From the NCBI GenBank assembly GCA_025210525.1, contig JAOARP010000047.1, forward strand, positions 186,001 through 250,000: 64,000 nt of DNA. The letters are read 5' to 3'. Shown here in pieces: positions 35,457 to 44,575 of this stretch (within the stretch, counting starts at the first letter, position 1; each line of letters opens with the position of its first letter). The notes beneath the pieces were generated by a model. It was not told the origin of the DNA, ran no database searches, and saw nothing but the letters and a program-made list of their open reading frames with translations. The stretch comes from Marinisporobacter sp. (GTDB lineage Bacteria; Bacillota; Clostridia; Peptostreptococcales; Thermotaleaceae). Position numbers and translations under genes: made by a program.

Positions 35457-35733
35457 TTTTATTCCCCTTTCTATGATCTTTGTGATTTTGAAATTCTATT
35501 TGATATTAAAATACACTATTTTTATATACTTTTTCAATAATTTTATTCATTTTTCCTTTAAATATCCACAAATATTTTACTTTTTCTTTAAGAGTACAGC
35601 ATTTCACTTGATTTTTAAAGGTAATTCTTTAAATTAAATGATTTGTTATTTGAATATTTCTTAATAAATTTAAAAGAAGAGAATGAATGATTCATTCCCT
35701 TCTAAATTTATACTACTTATCATTCATAGCTAA

Positions 35734-37452
35734 TCAAAATCGTGCCTTATAGGTGGTGTGTAGTAGATGATGAGATTTTTCCCCTAAGGGTTCTTTTAAA
35801 TATTCATCATATAATTTTCTAATAGCTGGATTTTTATGAGATTTTCTATAAGACATATTTTTATCTACACGATAAATTGCATCTATTCTTTTTTTCCTTA
35901 TATCTTTAGATGAGGAGATTGGCTGTCCACCTCCCCCAATACATCCACCTGGACATGCCATAATTTCAATAAACGCATATTCACTCTCACCTTTTTTGAT
36001 TTCATCAATCAGTATACTTGCATTCTTAAGTCCATGAGCTACAGCCACTTTAATTTTTGTACCCTTTATATCTACCTCAGCCTTTTTGATTCCTTCTAGT
36101 CCTCGTACATCTTCAAATTCAATATTTTTTAATTCTTCATCTGTCAAAACTTCATAAACTGTTCTTAAAGCAGCTTCCATAACCCCTCCTGTAGCACCAA
36201 AAATTGCACCTGCACCTGTTGTAATTCCAAAAGGATCATCAAACTGTTCTTCTTCTATATTTTTAAAATCAATTCCTGCTGACTTAATCAATCTTCCTAA
36301 TTCCCTTGTTGTAAGAACACTATCTACATCTACATATCCATAGGAATTCATTTCAGCTCTGCTTGCTTCATATTTTTTTGCAGTACAAGGCATAATAGAA
36401 ACTGTGTAAATTTTTGATGGATGTAGATTGATTTTTTCTGCATAATAAGTTTTTGATAATGCACCAAACATTTGTTGAGGAGATTTACAAGTAGATAAAT
36501 GTTCTAGTAAATCAGGTGCAAAACCTTCAATATAATTGATCCAACCTGGGCTACAAGAAGTAATCATCGGAAGGGTTTTATTATTCTTTATTCGATGAAT
36601 TAATTCATTTCCTTCTTCAAGAATCGTCAGATCTGCTGTAAAATTTGTGTCAAATACTTTATTAAAGCCTAATCGCTTTAAACTCGCTACAATCTTACCT
36701 GTAGTAATTTCACCAGGCTCTAATCCAAATTCTTCTCCTATACTTACCCTTACAGCAGGAGCAATTTGAACAATTACGTGAATCTCCTTATCCTCAATAG
36801 CATCTAAAACATTATCTATTGCACTCTTTTCATAGATTGCACCCACAGGACAGACATGGATACATTGCCCACAAAACACACATTCCGTCTCGTGTAAATT
36901 TTTATTAAATCTAGGGAGAATTTCATAATTAGTTCCCCTATTTGCTCTTGCTAAAATATTTACATTTTGAATCTGGCTACATACTTCTACACAACGATTA
37001 CACTTAATGCATTTGCTATAATCTCTTACAATAGATGGATTATACAGATCCATTGGATGAGCTTGTACTTCATTTTCATCTAAACTATTATTAGAAATAT
37101 TAAATCGTTCACATAAATCTTGTAATTCACAATGACCATTTCTTACACATTTTAAGCAATCTTGATTATGATTAGCTAGAATCAACTCAAGTACACCTCT
37201 TTGCGTTTCTCTTACAAATTTTGAATTTGTAATGACCTCCATACCCTCTTGTACTTTTGTTGAGCAGGCAGTTACTAACTTATCATCCCCTACTTGTACT
37301 AAGCATATTCTACAATTTGCTTTTATAGATTGATCTGGATGATAACACAAAGTAGGAATGTTTACATGAACTTTTTTTGCAGCTGCTAAAATAGTTGTGC
37401 CTTCATCTACCGTTACTTTTTTATGATCTATGGTTAAGGTTACTCTATTCAT
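35734..37452 (-). CDS. hydA: [FeFe]-hydrogenase, NAD(P)-linked trimeric type, catalytic subunit
   Basis: A 572-residue group A [FeFe]-hydrogenase. An N-terminal [2Fe-2S] domain (CYHPDQSIKANCRICLVQV) is followed by an accessory cluster with a His ligand (HNQDCLKCVRNGHC), two ferredoxin-type [4Fe-4S] motifs (CIKCNRCVEVC and CVFCGQCIHVCPVGAI), and the H-cluster domain. H-cluster loops are TSCSPGW, MPCTAKKYEA and EIMACPGGCIGGGG. L1 has Ser where many hydrogenases have the proton-relay Cys (TSCCPGW). The C-terminus carries the small-subunit region. Operon context with NuoE and NuoF homologues suggests H2 production from NADH, possibly with ferredoxin (electron bifurcation). Confidence 0.94.
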   Translation of the reverse strand: MNRVTLTIDHKKVTVDEGTTILAAAKKVHVNIPTLCYHPDQSIKANCRICLVQVGDDKLVTACSTKVQEGMEVITNSKFVRETQRGVLELILANHNQDCLKCVRNGHCELQDLCERFNISNNSLDENEVQAHPMDLYNPSIVRDYSKCIKCNRCVEVCSQIQNVNILARANRGTNYEILPRFNKNLHETECVFCGQCIHVCPVGAIYEKSAIDNVLDAIEDKEIHVIVQIAPAVRVSIGEEFGLEPGEITTGKIVASLKRLGFNKVFDTNFTADLTILEEGNELIHRIKNNKTLPMITSCSPGWINYIEGFAPDLLEHLSTCKSPQQMFGALSKTYYAEKINLHPSKIYTVSIMPCTAKKYEASRAEMNSYGYVDVDSVLTTRELGRLIKSAGIDFKNIEEEQFDDPFGITTGAGAIFGATGGVMEAALRTVYEVLTDEELKNIEFEDVRGLEGIKKAEVDIKGTKIKVAVAHGLKNASILIDEIKKGESEYAFIEIMACPGGCIGGGGQPISSSKDIRKKRIDAIYRVDKNMSYRKSHKNPAIRKLYDEYLKEPLGEKSHHLLHTTYKARF

Positions 37453-37470
37453 AAGACAAGCCTCCTATTT

Positions 37471-38733
37471 TTAATAATAAGGACAAATACCTTCTACCGT
37501 ATTACATAACTCTGAAGAAAAATATTTAATAGCAGATAAAATAGCCGATGGAGCCGTTTGTCCTAATCCACAAAATGAAGCATATTTCATTGTTTTGGCT
37601 ATTTTTTCTACATTCTTCAAATCATCAACTGTTGCATTTCCTTCTGATATCCTTGTTAATATTTTGGAAAGTTGTCTTTTCCCTTCACGACAAGGAGTAC
37701 ATTTCCCACAGGATTCATGGAAAAAGAAATCCTGTACAGTTTTTAAAAAATCAATAATACTATTGGTTTCATCTGCAACAACAATAGCACCTGATCCTAT
37801 CTGAAAACCTTTTCCAGATAAGTCTTCATAATCATATTTAGTATCTATAAGCTGCTTTGGCATTAATGCACCAGATGCTCCCCCAAGCTGTAAGAATTTT
37901 AATTCTTTATCCGCTTCAATTCCTCCACCAATATCGTAGATAATTTCTCTCAAAGTAATCCCAAAGGGTACTTCATACGTTCCAGGATTTTTAACATTTC
38001 CACAAAGGCTGATTAATTTTGTTCCTTTACTTTTTTCCGTTCCAAATCTACCATATTCTTTTCCCCCGTAGCTCAATATGGCAGGTACTGCTGCTAAAGT
38101 TTCAACATTATTCACAAGAGTTGGCTTACCAAGATACCCTTTTTCCCCAATACGTGGAGGCTTTAGTCTAGGTCTTCCAGCTCTTCCTTCCATAGATTCA
38201 ACAAGGGATGAATTTTCTCCACAAACATATGCACCCGCTCCAGAAAAAACTTTGATTGTAAAATCAAAACCTGTATTTAAAATATTTTCCCCTAAAAATC
38301 CATGCTCTTTTACAATTTTTATTGCTTCATTAAATTTTCTTTGAAGATGCGTATATTCTTCACGAATATAAATAAAACCTAGCTTTGCACCAAACACATA
38401 TCCAGAAATAATCATTCCTTCTATAATCTGATAAGGTACCTTCTCAAGAAGCTCCCGATCTTTAAACGTACCTGGTTCCCCTTCATCCGCATTGCATATG
38501 ATATATTTTTCATCTGCCACTCTATTTTTACCAATATCCCATTTTTTCCATGTTGGATAGCCAGCACCGCCACGACCTCTTAATCCTGATTCTTTTAATT
38601 CTGAAATAACATAATCTTTTCCATTCTTAAAAACACCTTTCAATGCTTCAAAGCCACCTAATGCCATGTATTCTTCCATATTTAAGTTGGTATTTTTAAA
38701 ATATCTTGTAATAATAGATTGGGTTCTATTCAT
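37471..38733 (-). CDS. Hydrogenase NADH-binding subunit (NuoF/HydB-like)
   Basis: A 420-residue flavoprotein. The FMN and NADH sites appear in GRGGAGYPTWKKWDIG and NADEGEPGTFKDRELLEK, and the C-terminal [4Fe-4S] site in ESCGKCTPCREGKRQLSKIL. The chain is shorter than HydB of bifurcating enzymes, which has an extra N-terminal thioredoxin-like domain and C-terminal ferredoxin clusters; those parts are absent. Only 18 bases separate it from hydA, and it overlaps the NuoE-like gene by eight bases, so the three are one operon. Confidence 0.93.
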   Translation of the reverse strand: MNRTQSIITRYFKNTNLNMEEYMALGGFEALKGVFKNGKDYVISELKESGLRGRGGAGYPTWKKWDIGKNRVADEKYIICNADEGEPGTFKDRELLEKVPYQIIEGMIISGYVFGAKLGFIYIREEYTHLQRKFNEAIKIVKEHGFLGENILNTGFDFTIKVFSGAGAYVCGENSSLVESMEGRAGRPRLKPPRIGEKGYLGKPTLVNNVETLAAVPAILSYGGKEYGRFGTEKSKGTKLISLCGNVKNPGTYEVPFGITLREIIYDIGGGIEADKELKFLQLGGASGALMPKQLIDTKYDYEDLSGKGFQIGSGAIVVADETNSIIDFLKTVQDFFFHESCGKCTPCREGKRQLSKILTRISEGNATVDDLKNVEKIAKTMKYASFCGLGQTAPSAILSAIKYFSSELCNTVEGICPYY

Positions 38734-39205
38734 TTTCCTTCCTCCTTAATCCCTCTATTATTTCGATCACTTTTTCTTCATTTAACTTCCCATAAACCCT
38801 TTTATTTACCCGTATTGCAGGAGAAATATCACAAGCACCAAAGCAAGTAGTATACTCTAATGTAAACATTTTATCACTTGTGGTTTCGCCTATTTTGATT
38901 CCTAAAATATTTTCAAGGATCTCTTTAATTCCCTGACTTTTTTTCAAACTACAAACCGTGCTATTACATAATTGAATTAAATACTTTCCCTTTGGTTGAT
39001 CACGTAAAGCTGAAAAAAAAGTTACCACTTCATATACATGACTACTTGAAACATTTAATTTTTTCGCCACATAGCTAGCTCCTTCTTCTGAAATATATTG
39101 TTCCTCTATTAATTCTTGAATGTTCATTAAAATGGGTATCAAAGCTTTTGGATCACTATTATATTTTTTTATAATTTGATCAATATCCGAATAGTTATAT
39201 TCCAT
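38726..39205 (-). CDS. Hydrogenase [2Fe-2S] thioredoxin-like subunit (NuoE/HydC-like)
   Basis: A 159-residue subunit. The N-terminal helical part is followed by a thioredoxin-like ferredoxin domain with cluster ligands in CNSTVCSLKKSQG and TTCFGACDISPAIRVN. It passes electrons between FMN and the hydrogenase clusters. The ATG at 39205 follows AAGGGAGG; the in-frame ATG at 39235 has no ribosome site. It is the first gene of the operon and is preceded by a TTGACA box near 39254 and a Rex-like element. Confidence 0.92.
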   Translation of the reverse strand: MEYNYSDIDQIIKKYNSDPKALIPILMNIQELIEEQYISEEGASYVAKKLNVSSSHVYEVVTFFSALRDQPKGKYLIQLCNSTVCSLKKSQGIKEILENILGIKIGETTSDKMFTLEYTTCFGACDISPAIRVNKRVYGKLNEEKVIEIIEGLRRKENE

Positions 39206-39345
39206 ACGAAAGCCTCCCTTTATAAAATTATCCAATCCTTTTTTAGATATTCTTTTTATACCTTTGTCAAAATGTTGAATTTTCAGAAAATATAATCATG
39301 ATTATTATTTAAAATAATAGCAAACATCCAAGGAATTGTCTAGCT

Positions 39346-39363
39346 TTGTCGATTTAATAACAA
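39346..39363. promoter_or_regulatory. Rex-like redox operator upstream of the hydrogenase operon
   Basis: TTGTCGATTTAATAACAA (minus strand TTGTTATTAAATCGACAA) resembles the Rex consensus TTGTTAAnnnnTTAACAA at 11 of 14 arm positions. It lies about 140 bases upstream of the first hydrogenase gene. Rex is an NADH/NAD sensor that represses hydrogenase and alcohol genes in clostridia. No Rex gene is in the window. Confidence 0.4.
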
Positions 39364-39580
39364 TGTTGTAGATTATTGTAATTTCCTAGAGTTTGTCTAA
39401 ATTTCAAAAGAAAAAACGTCCACTTAGCAATCAAATTTTTCAGAAAAAATTTCTTTCATTACTAAATCATTCACTTTCTGTTATTATTGTAACAATTGCA
39501 GTTTCACTTATTTGTCCATTTAACCTGATTCTACTAAATTCGTCACCTTATACAATTTTTCTCATTATGAAAATCCTAAA
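39364..39580. other. Spacer between map and hydrogenase operons
   Basis: About 220 AT-rich bases between the Rex-like element and the map terminator. A plus-strand frame opens here but has no ribosome site and strongly skewed codons. No further element was identified. Confidence 0.4.
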
Positions 39581-39626
39581 AAAAATCTCTATTCAATGTG
39601 AACAATCCACACTCATAGAGATTTTT
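39581..39626. terminator. Terminator after map
   Basis: AAAAATCTCTAT and ATAGAGATTTTT form a 12-pair stem around a 22-base loop that contains a small inner TGTG/CACA pairing. T-runs lie on both sides. It is about 70 bases past the stop codon of the minus-strand map gene. Confidence 0.65.
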
Positions 39627-39693
39627 ATTCATCCTTACTACACGCAATTTTTAATTTTCCTATAAACAAACATCCATCATACGTTTTTTCCTT

Positions 39694-40566
39694 TTATTTT
39701 GATATGATCTCTATCCCATCTTCAGTGATGAGAATTGTATGTTCCCATTGTGCTGAAAGAGACCCATCAGCTGTAAATACAGTCCATCCATTGTCTTTAT
39801 CTATAAATATTTTATGACTTCCCCCATTAATCATAGGCTCGATCGTAAATACCATCCCTGGTACTAAAATCATACCTGTTCCTCTTTTTCCAAAATGATA
39901 TACAAAAGGCTCTTCATGAATAGCAAGACCAACCCCATGACCTCCAAACTCCCTAACTACAGAGTATCCATTACTTTCTGCATGCGCTTGTACTGCTGCT
40001 CCTATATCTCCTAAGGAACTCTTCCAAGGTTTGATCGCTTCTATTCCCTTATATAAACACTCTTTGGTTACCTTAACAATTTTTCTAGCATCTTCACTGA
40101 TTTCCCCAATTTTAAACATTCTTGATGCATCTGAGAAATATCCATTTAAATTAGTAGTTGCATCCACATTTACAATATCTCCATTTTGAAGAATTCTATC
40201 TTTGCTAGGAATTCCATGACACACTTCGTTATTAACAGATGTACAAATGCTTTTCGGAAAACCTTCATAATTAAGATCAGCTGGTATTCCTCCATGGGAT
40301 ATTGTATATTCATGGGCTAATGTATTGATTTCTTCTGTACTCATGCCTTCTCTAATATTCTCACCAATTAGATCTAAAAGACCACTATTAATTTTAGCAC
40401 TTTCTCTTATCCCCTGAATTTGTTCATTGTTCTTAATCATGTTTCTTTCTGGAATTTTATATCCTTCTTGTTTTAATCTTTTTAGTTTTTCATCAAAATT
40501 CATATGACATTTCTTATATTTCAAACCACTTCCGCACCAACATTTATCGTTTCTATTAAAAATCAT
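39694..40566 (-). CDS. map: Methionine aminopeptidase type I with N-terminal SEC-C zinc motif
   Basis: A 290-residue enzyme that removes N-terminal methionine. The first 25 residues contain a SEC-C zinc motif (DKCWCGSGLKYKKCH) that may contact the ribosome. The catalytic domain shows the metal ligands in VNVDATTNLNGYFSDASRMF, GHGVGLAIHEEPFVYHFG and FTIEPMING. Start ATG at 40566 is seven bases after AGGAG; ATGs further upstream (40644, 40572) are worse placed. SEC-C-MAPs occur in Firmicutes alongside a plain MAP. Confidence 0.93.
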   Translation of the reverse strand: MIFNRNDKCWCGSGLKYKKCHMNFDEKLKRLKQEGYKIPERNMIKNNEQIQGIRESAKINSGLLDLIGENIREGMSTEEINTLAHEYTISHGGIPADLNYEGFPKSICTSVNNEVCHGIPSKDRILQNGDIVNVDATTNLNGYFSDASRMFKIGEISEDARKIVKVTKECLYKGIEAIKPWKSSLGDIGAAVQAHAESNGYSVVREFGGHGVGLAIHEEPFVYHFGKRGTGMILVPGMVFTIEPMINGGSHKIFIDKDNGWTVFTADGSLSAQWEHTILITEDGIEIISK

Positions 40567-41112
40567 ATACATTCTCCTATCTATATAGTTATATTTAACT
40601 ATAGGTCCAGAACTCCACCTATATAAAATAATATTATATAACAATAATATTTACCCTTTGCCTCAAACCATATTATACCATTACATCTAATAAATTCATA
40701 TTCCTTTTAGGGTTCATCATCCCATTTATCTTTTCTAACTGAAATAGAAGTTGACTGTATCGACCTTACAGTTTTTATTGTTTTGATTATTTGATCCTAC
40801 TATCCTAATTTTTTTAGAATTAGTTATTTAGACTTGGAGCATGAGACCCTTGATATACACAGTACACTAGATTGATTTTAATCATATACATACTGTAGAT
40901 AAGTATATAAGCATTGGAGTTAAGCTACCAATTAAGCTTATTTCATTCATGTTAGATATAGTATTTTGGAGAGGATAATTCTATTGAAAAATGAAGAAAA
41001 GAAACATGAGAGCTTTTGGTTTTAATTCTCCTTATCATCTAATAGAATACAAAAACGCCTAGTTATCATAAGAATTGTAAATTTTTACTCATTTACAAAA
41101 TGCAATAAATAC
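40567..41112. other. Long spacer upstream of the SAM riboswitch
   Basis: About 545 bases between map and the SAM-riboswitch promoter. Short frames of 10-15 codons occur (one near 40990) but none has a full ribosome site and length. The region is AT-rich with no strong hairpin. I see no RNA gene. Confidence 0.4.
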
Positions 41113-41141
41113 TTGACATATGATCTATCCTATTGTAGAAT
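41113..41141 (+). promoter_or_regulatory. SigA-type promoter of the SAM riboswitch
   Basis: TTGACA (41113-41118), a 17-base spacer and TAGAAT (41136-41141), about 25 bases upstream of the aptamer. Confidence 0.85.
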
Positions 41142-41166
41142 TTACAAAACCACATATTCATATTTA

Positions 41167-41273
41167 TTCTTATCAAGATAGGTGGAGGGACTGGCCCTAT
41201 GAAACCTGGCAACAGCTAGTATGAAACTAGAAATGTGCTAATTCCTGCAGGATTTATTCCTGAAAGATAAGAA
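41167..41273 (+). ncRNA. SAM-I riboswitch (S-box) aptamer
   Basis: The conserved core of the S-box is visible: TTCTTATC / GATAAGAA close helix P1 (41167-41174 with 41266-41273), AAGATAGGTGGAGGGACTGGCCC follows, then GAAACCTGGCAACAG and the P3/P4 arm. Binding of S-adenosylmethionine stabilises P1 and permits the downstream terminator to form. Confidence 0.95.
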
Positions 41274-41341
41274 GTCGAAATATTTTGTTAGTTTGTACAG
41301 ATCTTTTAATTCTATTAATCTGTATAGATCTTTTAGCTAAT

Positions 41342-41380
41342 AAAAATCACTTCTTATTTTAAATCTTGAAGTGGTTTTTT
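41342..41380 (+). terminator. Expression-platform terminator of the SAM riboswitch
   Basis: AAAAATCACTTC and GAAGTGGTTTTTT form the stem with one wobble, then TTATTTTTATG. Its 5' arm contains ACTTCTTAT (41349-41357), which can instead pair with ATAAGAAGT at the 3' side of P1 (41267-41275). The two structures exclude one another. Confidence 0.88.
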
Positions 41381-41418
41381 TATTTTTATGAAAAATAATT
41401 AGATAAGGGGTGTATACA

Positions 41419-42678
41419 ATGATAAAAATAGGATTGCTCGGATTAGGTACAGTAGGCTCTGGTGTATATGAAATAATAAATAATCCTAAAAACAATCTAA
41501 AAAGATTATTAAATAAAAATGTAGAAATCAGCAAAATTCTAGTTCGGGATAAAAATAAAAAAAGAAATATCTCTGTACCAGAAAATATTCTTACTGAAAA
41601 TCCCGATGATCTATTAAATGATCCCGACATTGATATAATAGTAGAAGTTATGGGTGGCATTGATACAGCTTATAAATACATATCTACAGCATTTAAAAAT
41701 AATAAACACGTCGTAACTGCCAATAAAGCCGTCGTATCTAAATATTTAAACGACTTTTTATCTTTAGCAAATAGACATCATAAGGGTTTTTTATTTGAAG
41801 CAAGCGTAGCAGGAGGAATTCCAATAATAAAACCTTTAAAACAAAACATAAGAATCAATCAAATCAGTGAAATCAAAGGCATATTAAATGGTACTACAAA
41901 TTTTATCCTTACAAAAATGGCTGAAGAAAATTTATCTTTCAATGAGGCTTTAGCTCTCGCAACAGAATTAGGATATGCAGAAGCAGACCCTACAGACGAT
42001 ATCGAAGGCTATGACGTACAAAGAAAACTTGCAATTTTATCCTCTATTGCTTTTCATAATCAAGTAGCTGTAGACAGTATTCAATGTAGAGGAATTCGTA
42101 CTCTATCTACAAAAGACATAGAAATATTTGAAAGACTTCATCTTACAGTAAAATTAGCAGGAAAAGCAATTGCTTGTGATGATGAAATTTCTGCATCTGT
42201 TGAACCTATATTAATTGATAAAAATTCGACAATGGCTACTGTAAAAGATGCTTTTAACATAGTTTCTATCACAGGAGATACAATAGGCAATCTTCAATTC
42301 TACGGTCAAGGAGCTGGAAAAAATCCTACAGCAAATGCAGTAGTTTGTGATATCTACGATATTATCAGCGGACAATTCAAATCAGATCATTTCATTCAAA
42401 ATGACGAAATCAAATGTGCTGGAATTGATTTATTCAAAGGAAAATATTATATCAGAATAAATACTGAAAACAAGCAAAAAGTACTTCATTTACTCGATAA
42501 AAACCATATCCATTATGACATTATCAGTATCCATCAAGAACTTATTTTAATCACAGACTTAATAACTGCGAAATCAATAGATCATTTGATTAATCAACTA
42601 CAAATATTTGAAAATAATTACTTTTATGCAAGAATAGAGGTAAATGATTTTAATGTTTCTAATTACATAGCTATTTAA
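41419..42678 (+). CDS. hom: Homoserine dehydrogenase with ACT domain
   Basis: A 419-residue enzyme that reduces aspartate semialdehyde to homoserine, the branch point to methionine and threonine. The NAD-binding start KIGLLGLGTVGSGVYEI, VVTANKAVVSKY, the catalytic ILNGTTNFILTKM, and the EADPTDDIEGYD block are present; the C-terminal 80 residues read as an ACT domain. Start ATG at 41419 is eight bases after AAGGGG; the GTG at 41410 overlaps it. Expression falls when SAM is plentiful, through the upstream S-box. Its last eight bases overlap the convergent eamA gene. Confidence 0.95.
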   Translation: MIKIGLLGLGTVGSGVYEIINNPKNNLKRLLNKNVEISKILVRDKNKKRNISVPENILTENPDDLLNDPDIDIIVEVMGGIDTAYKYISTAFKNNKHVVTANKAVVSKYLNDFLSLANRHHKGFLFEASVAGGIPIIKPLKQNIRINQISEIKGILNGTTNFILTKMAEENLSFNEALALATELGYAEADPTDDIEGYDVQRKLAILSSIAFHNQVAVDSIQCRGIRTLSTKDIEIFERLHLTVKLAGKAIACDDEISASVEPILIDKNSTMATVKDAFNIVSITGDTIGNLQFYGQGAGKNPTANAVVCDIYDIISGQFKSDHFIQNDEIKCAGIDLFKGKYYIRINTENKQKVLHLLDKNHIHYDIISIHQELILITDLITAKSIDHLINQLQIFENNYFYARIEVNDFNVSNYIAI

Positions 42679-43600
42679 GTCTCACTTTCAGGGGTACGCG
42701 TGCAAAATTGGATATCAAAATCCCAAGAATTACTACAATACAGCCTAACCATTGCTGTAATGCAAGTTTTTCTTCCAGAACAATTCTAGCTGTAATAAGT
42801 CCAGTAATAGGAACAAGTAAAGAAAGGGGAGCTACCCTACCTGCAGGATACTTTACAAGCAAATCCCCCCATGTACCATATCCAAACAATGTAGCAAGAA
42901 AAACAAGGTATAATATAGCAAAAACGGATAAACCATTCAAATTACTAATTGCGTGCAATAATGTTTGAGAGGAATCAAACATCAAAGCAAGACCCATAAG
43001 AGGAATTGGAGGCACAAGACTTGACCAAACAACAACGCTAAGCATATCCAGCTTTTCTCCTTTAGAATCTGTGTGCTTTGCAGCATATTTTACTACAATA
43101 TTAGACAAACTCCAAAAGGCGGCAGCTGCAAGGGTTAATAAGAATGCTTCAGTTGGAATAATAAATAATTCGCCTTCGCCTCCATTTCCTCCTATAAGGT
43201 AAAGTCCTAGTAAAGCAACTACAAGACCTATCATTTGTCTTCTCTTTACGTCTTCTTTTAGAAATACCGATGCAAATAAAATTGTAAATAACGCTTGAGA
43301 CTGAAGGACAACAGAAGCAATTCCCGCTGGCATACCAATCCCCATAGCATAAAACAAGCAAGCAAATTGACCAACTCCTACTGTCAGACCATATGCAACA
43401 CAATATTTCCACTCCATAGCAGGACGCTTTACAAAAAAGACAGCTGGAAATGCAGTAAATACATATCTCAATACAGCCAACAGCATGGATGGTACACCAT
43501 TAAGACCTAATTTAATCACAGTAAAATTTGCTCCCCAAACCGTTACCACTAGAAAAGCAAGTATAAAATCTTTTTTACTCATTTTTTCATTTATATACAT
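42671..43600 (-). CDS. eamA: Cysteine/O-acetylserine exporter EamA
   Basis: A 309-residue ten-helix DMT transporter that matches E. coli EamA (YdeD) in order and phrase: SKKDFILAFLVVTVWGANFTVIKLGL, FAMGIGMPAGIASVVLQSQALFTIL, and GTWGDLLVKYPAGRVAPLSLLVPITGLITA. EamA exports O-acetylserine and cysteine when these accumulate. Bases look more GC-rich than in neighbouring genes, hinting at horizontal gain. Its stop overlaps the end of hom by eight bases, and both genes touch sulfur/methionine metabolism. Confidence 0.85.
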   Translation of the reverse strand: MYINEKMSKKDFILAFLVVTVWGANFTVIKLGLNGVPSMLLAVLRYVFTAFPAVFFVKRPAMEWKYCVAYGLTVGVGQFACLFYAMGIGMPAGIASVVLQSQALFTILFASVFLKEDVKRRQMIGLVVALLGLYLIGGNGGEGELFIIPTEAFLLTLAAAAFWSLSNIVVKYAAKHTDSKGEKLDMLSVVVWSSLVPPIPLMGLALMFDSSQTLLHAISNLNGLSVFAILYLVFLATLFGYGTWGDLLVKYPAGRVAPLSLLVPITGLITARIVLEEKLALQQWLGCIVVILGILISNFARVPLKVRLK

Positions 43601-43850
43601 TACAATCTCCTTTTAATATTTAATCTATGTTTTGGAACAATATTGAAAATATATGAATTTTTAAGGGAACTCATTTTGATCAGGTTAATCTAATTAACCG
43701 CTATCCACCAAACAACACGGTTAAGGCATAAAAATAATCATAAAATCTATATTTTTGAAAAAGAATATTAAAAGTACAATTATTGGTCAATACTACTATA
43801 AAATAACGTAAAGGAATATTAACAAATGATTGATATATAAAGAGTCGAGA

Positions 43851-44339
43851 TTAATCCCTACTCTCTAACTCTTCTGGCTTATCTACCCAGTCATAATGAT
43901 ATCTTTTATTAAATGTCTTCTTGTATTCTACCAAATAAATAACTTTTTCTTTATTTTCTAAGCTATATTTGACCTTAAAAATATCGTAAACATTATATCT
44001 ATCTTTCTTTTCTATTTCATCAACTTCTTCAATATAAGAATCGTCTTCATCTATAGAAATAACATTCCCACCAGTTTCTGCAATTTTATCATTGATCATA
44101 TTCATACATTTTCTTGACATAAGATTTGAGATAAAAGCACCTAATTTGTCTAATTTACCATTCACTTCCTTACCCTCTTTTACTTTCTTTTTGTAAAGAC
44201 CAGCTAAAATTCCTGCTATAATAGCAGTAGAGTATATACTAATAAAAAAAATGAAAAATCCAATATTTTCAATTAATAATTCATAATTCCAGAACAGAAT
44301 TACAACGGGAAAAAGAATATAAAAAATAATTCTACTCAA
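43851..44339 (-). CDS. Membrane-anchored hypothetical protein
   Basis: A 162-residue protein with two hydrophobic helices at the N-terminus (residues about 5-25 and 29-48) and a charged cytoplasmic tail. The tail includes YIEEVDEIEKKDRYNVYDIFKVKYSLENKEKVIYLVEYKKTFNKRYHYDWV. I do not recognise a family. Gene has an unremarkable start preceded by AAGGGAGGG. Flanking spacers (43601-43850 and 44340-44575) show no other gene; a GGTTAAT/ATTAACC palindrome lies at 43683-43699. Confidence 0.6.
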   Translation of the reverse strand: MSRIIFYILFPVVILFWNYELLIENIGFFIFFISIYSTAIIAGILAGLYKKKVKEGKEVNGKLDKLGAFISNLMSRKCMNMINDKIAETGGNVISIDEDDSYIEEVDEIEKKDRYNVYDIFKVKYSLENKEKVIYLVEYKKTFNKRYHYDWVDKPEELESRD

Positions 44340-44575
44340 CTAAATCCCTCCCTTTTGTCCAATTGTTACAATCTTCTTTTACCAAAAAAACATAATTTTA
44401 TATATTTTGTCTAAATAATCACATATAATCTCATCAGAAAACAAATCAAACCTAAGTATTCTTTTCATATGTGATCAATCTCCTTTAAAACCGCCCTCCA
44501 CTTGGCATATATATACTACTATCCTACAATTCTACATATATGAATTAACCTAACATCTAGTATAGTTTTAGTTTT

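Noticed and set aside
39393-39665. Plus-strand 90-codon frame between hydrogenase and map operons
   Set aside because: No ribosome site, low-complexity Leu/Phe/Ile content and overlap with the map terminator; likely chance in AT-rich DNA.
41300-41336. Direct repeat TGTACAGATCTTTT / TGTATAGATCTTTT as a separate element
   Set aside because: It lies in the linker of the SAM riboswitch and is best regarded as part of its expression platform.
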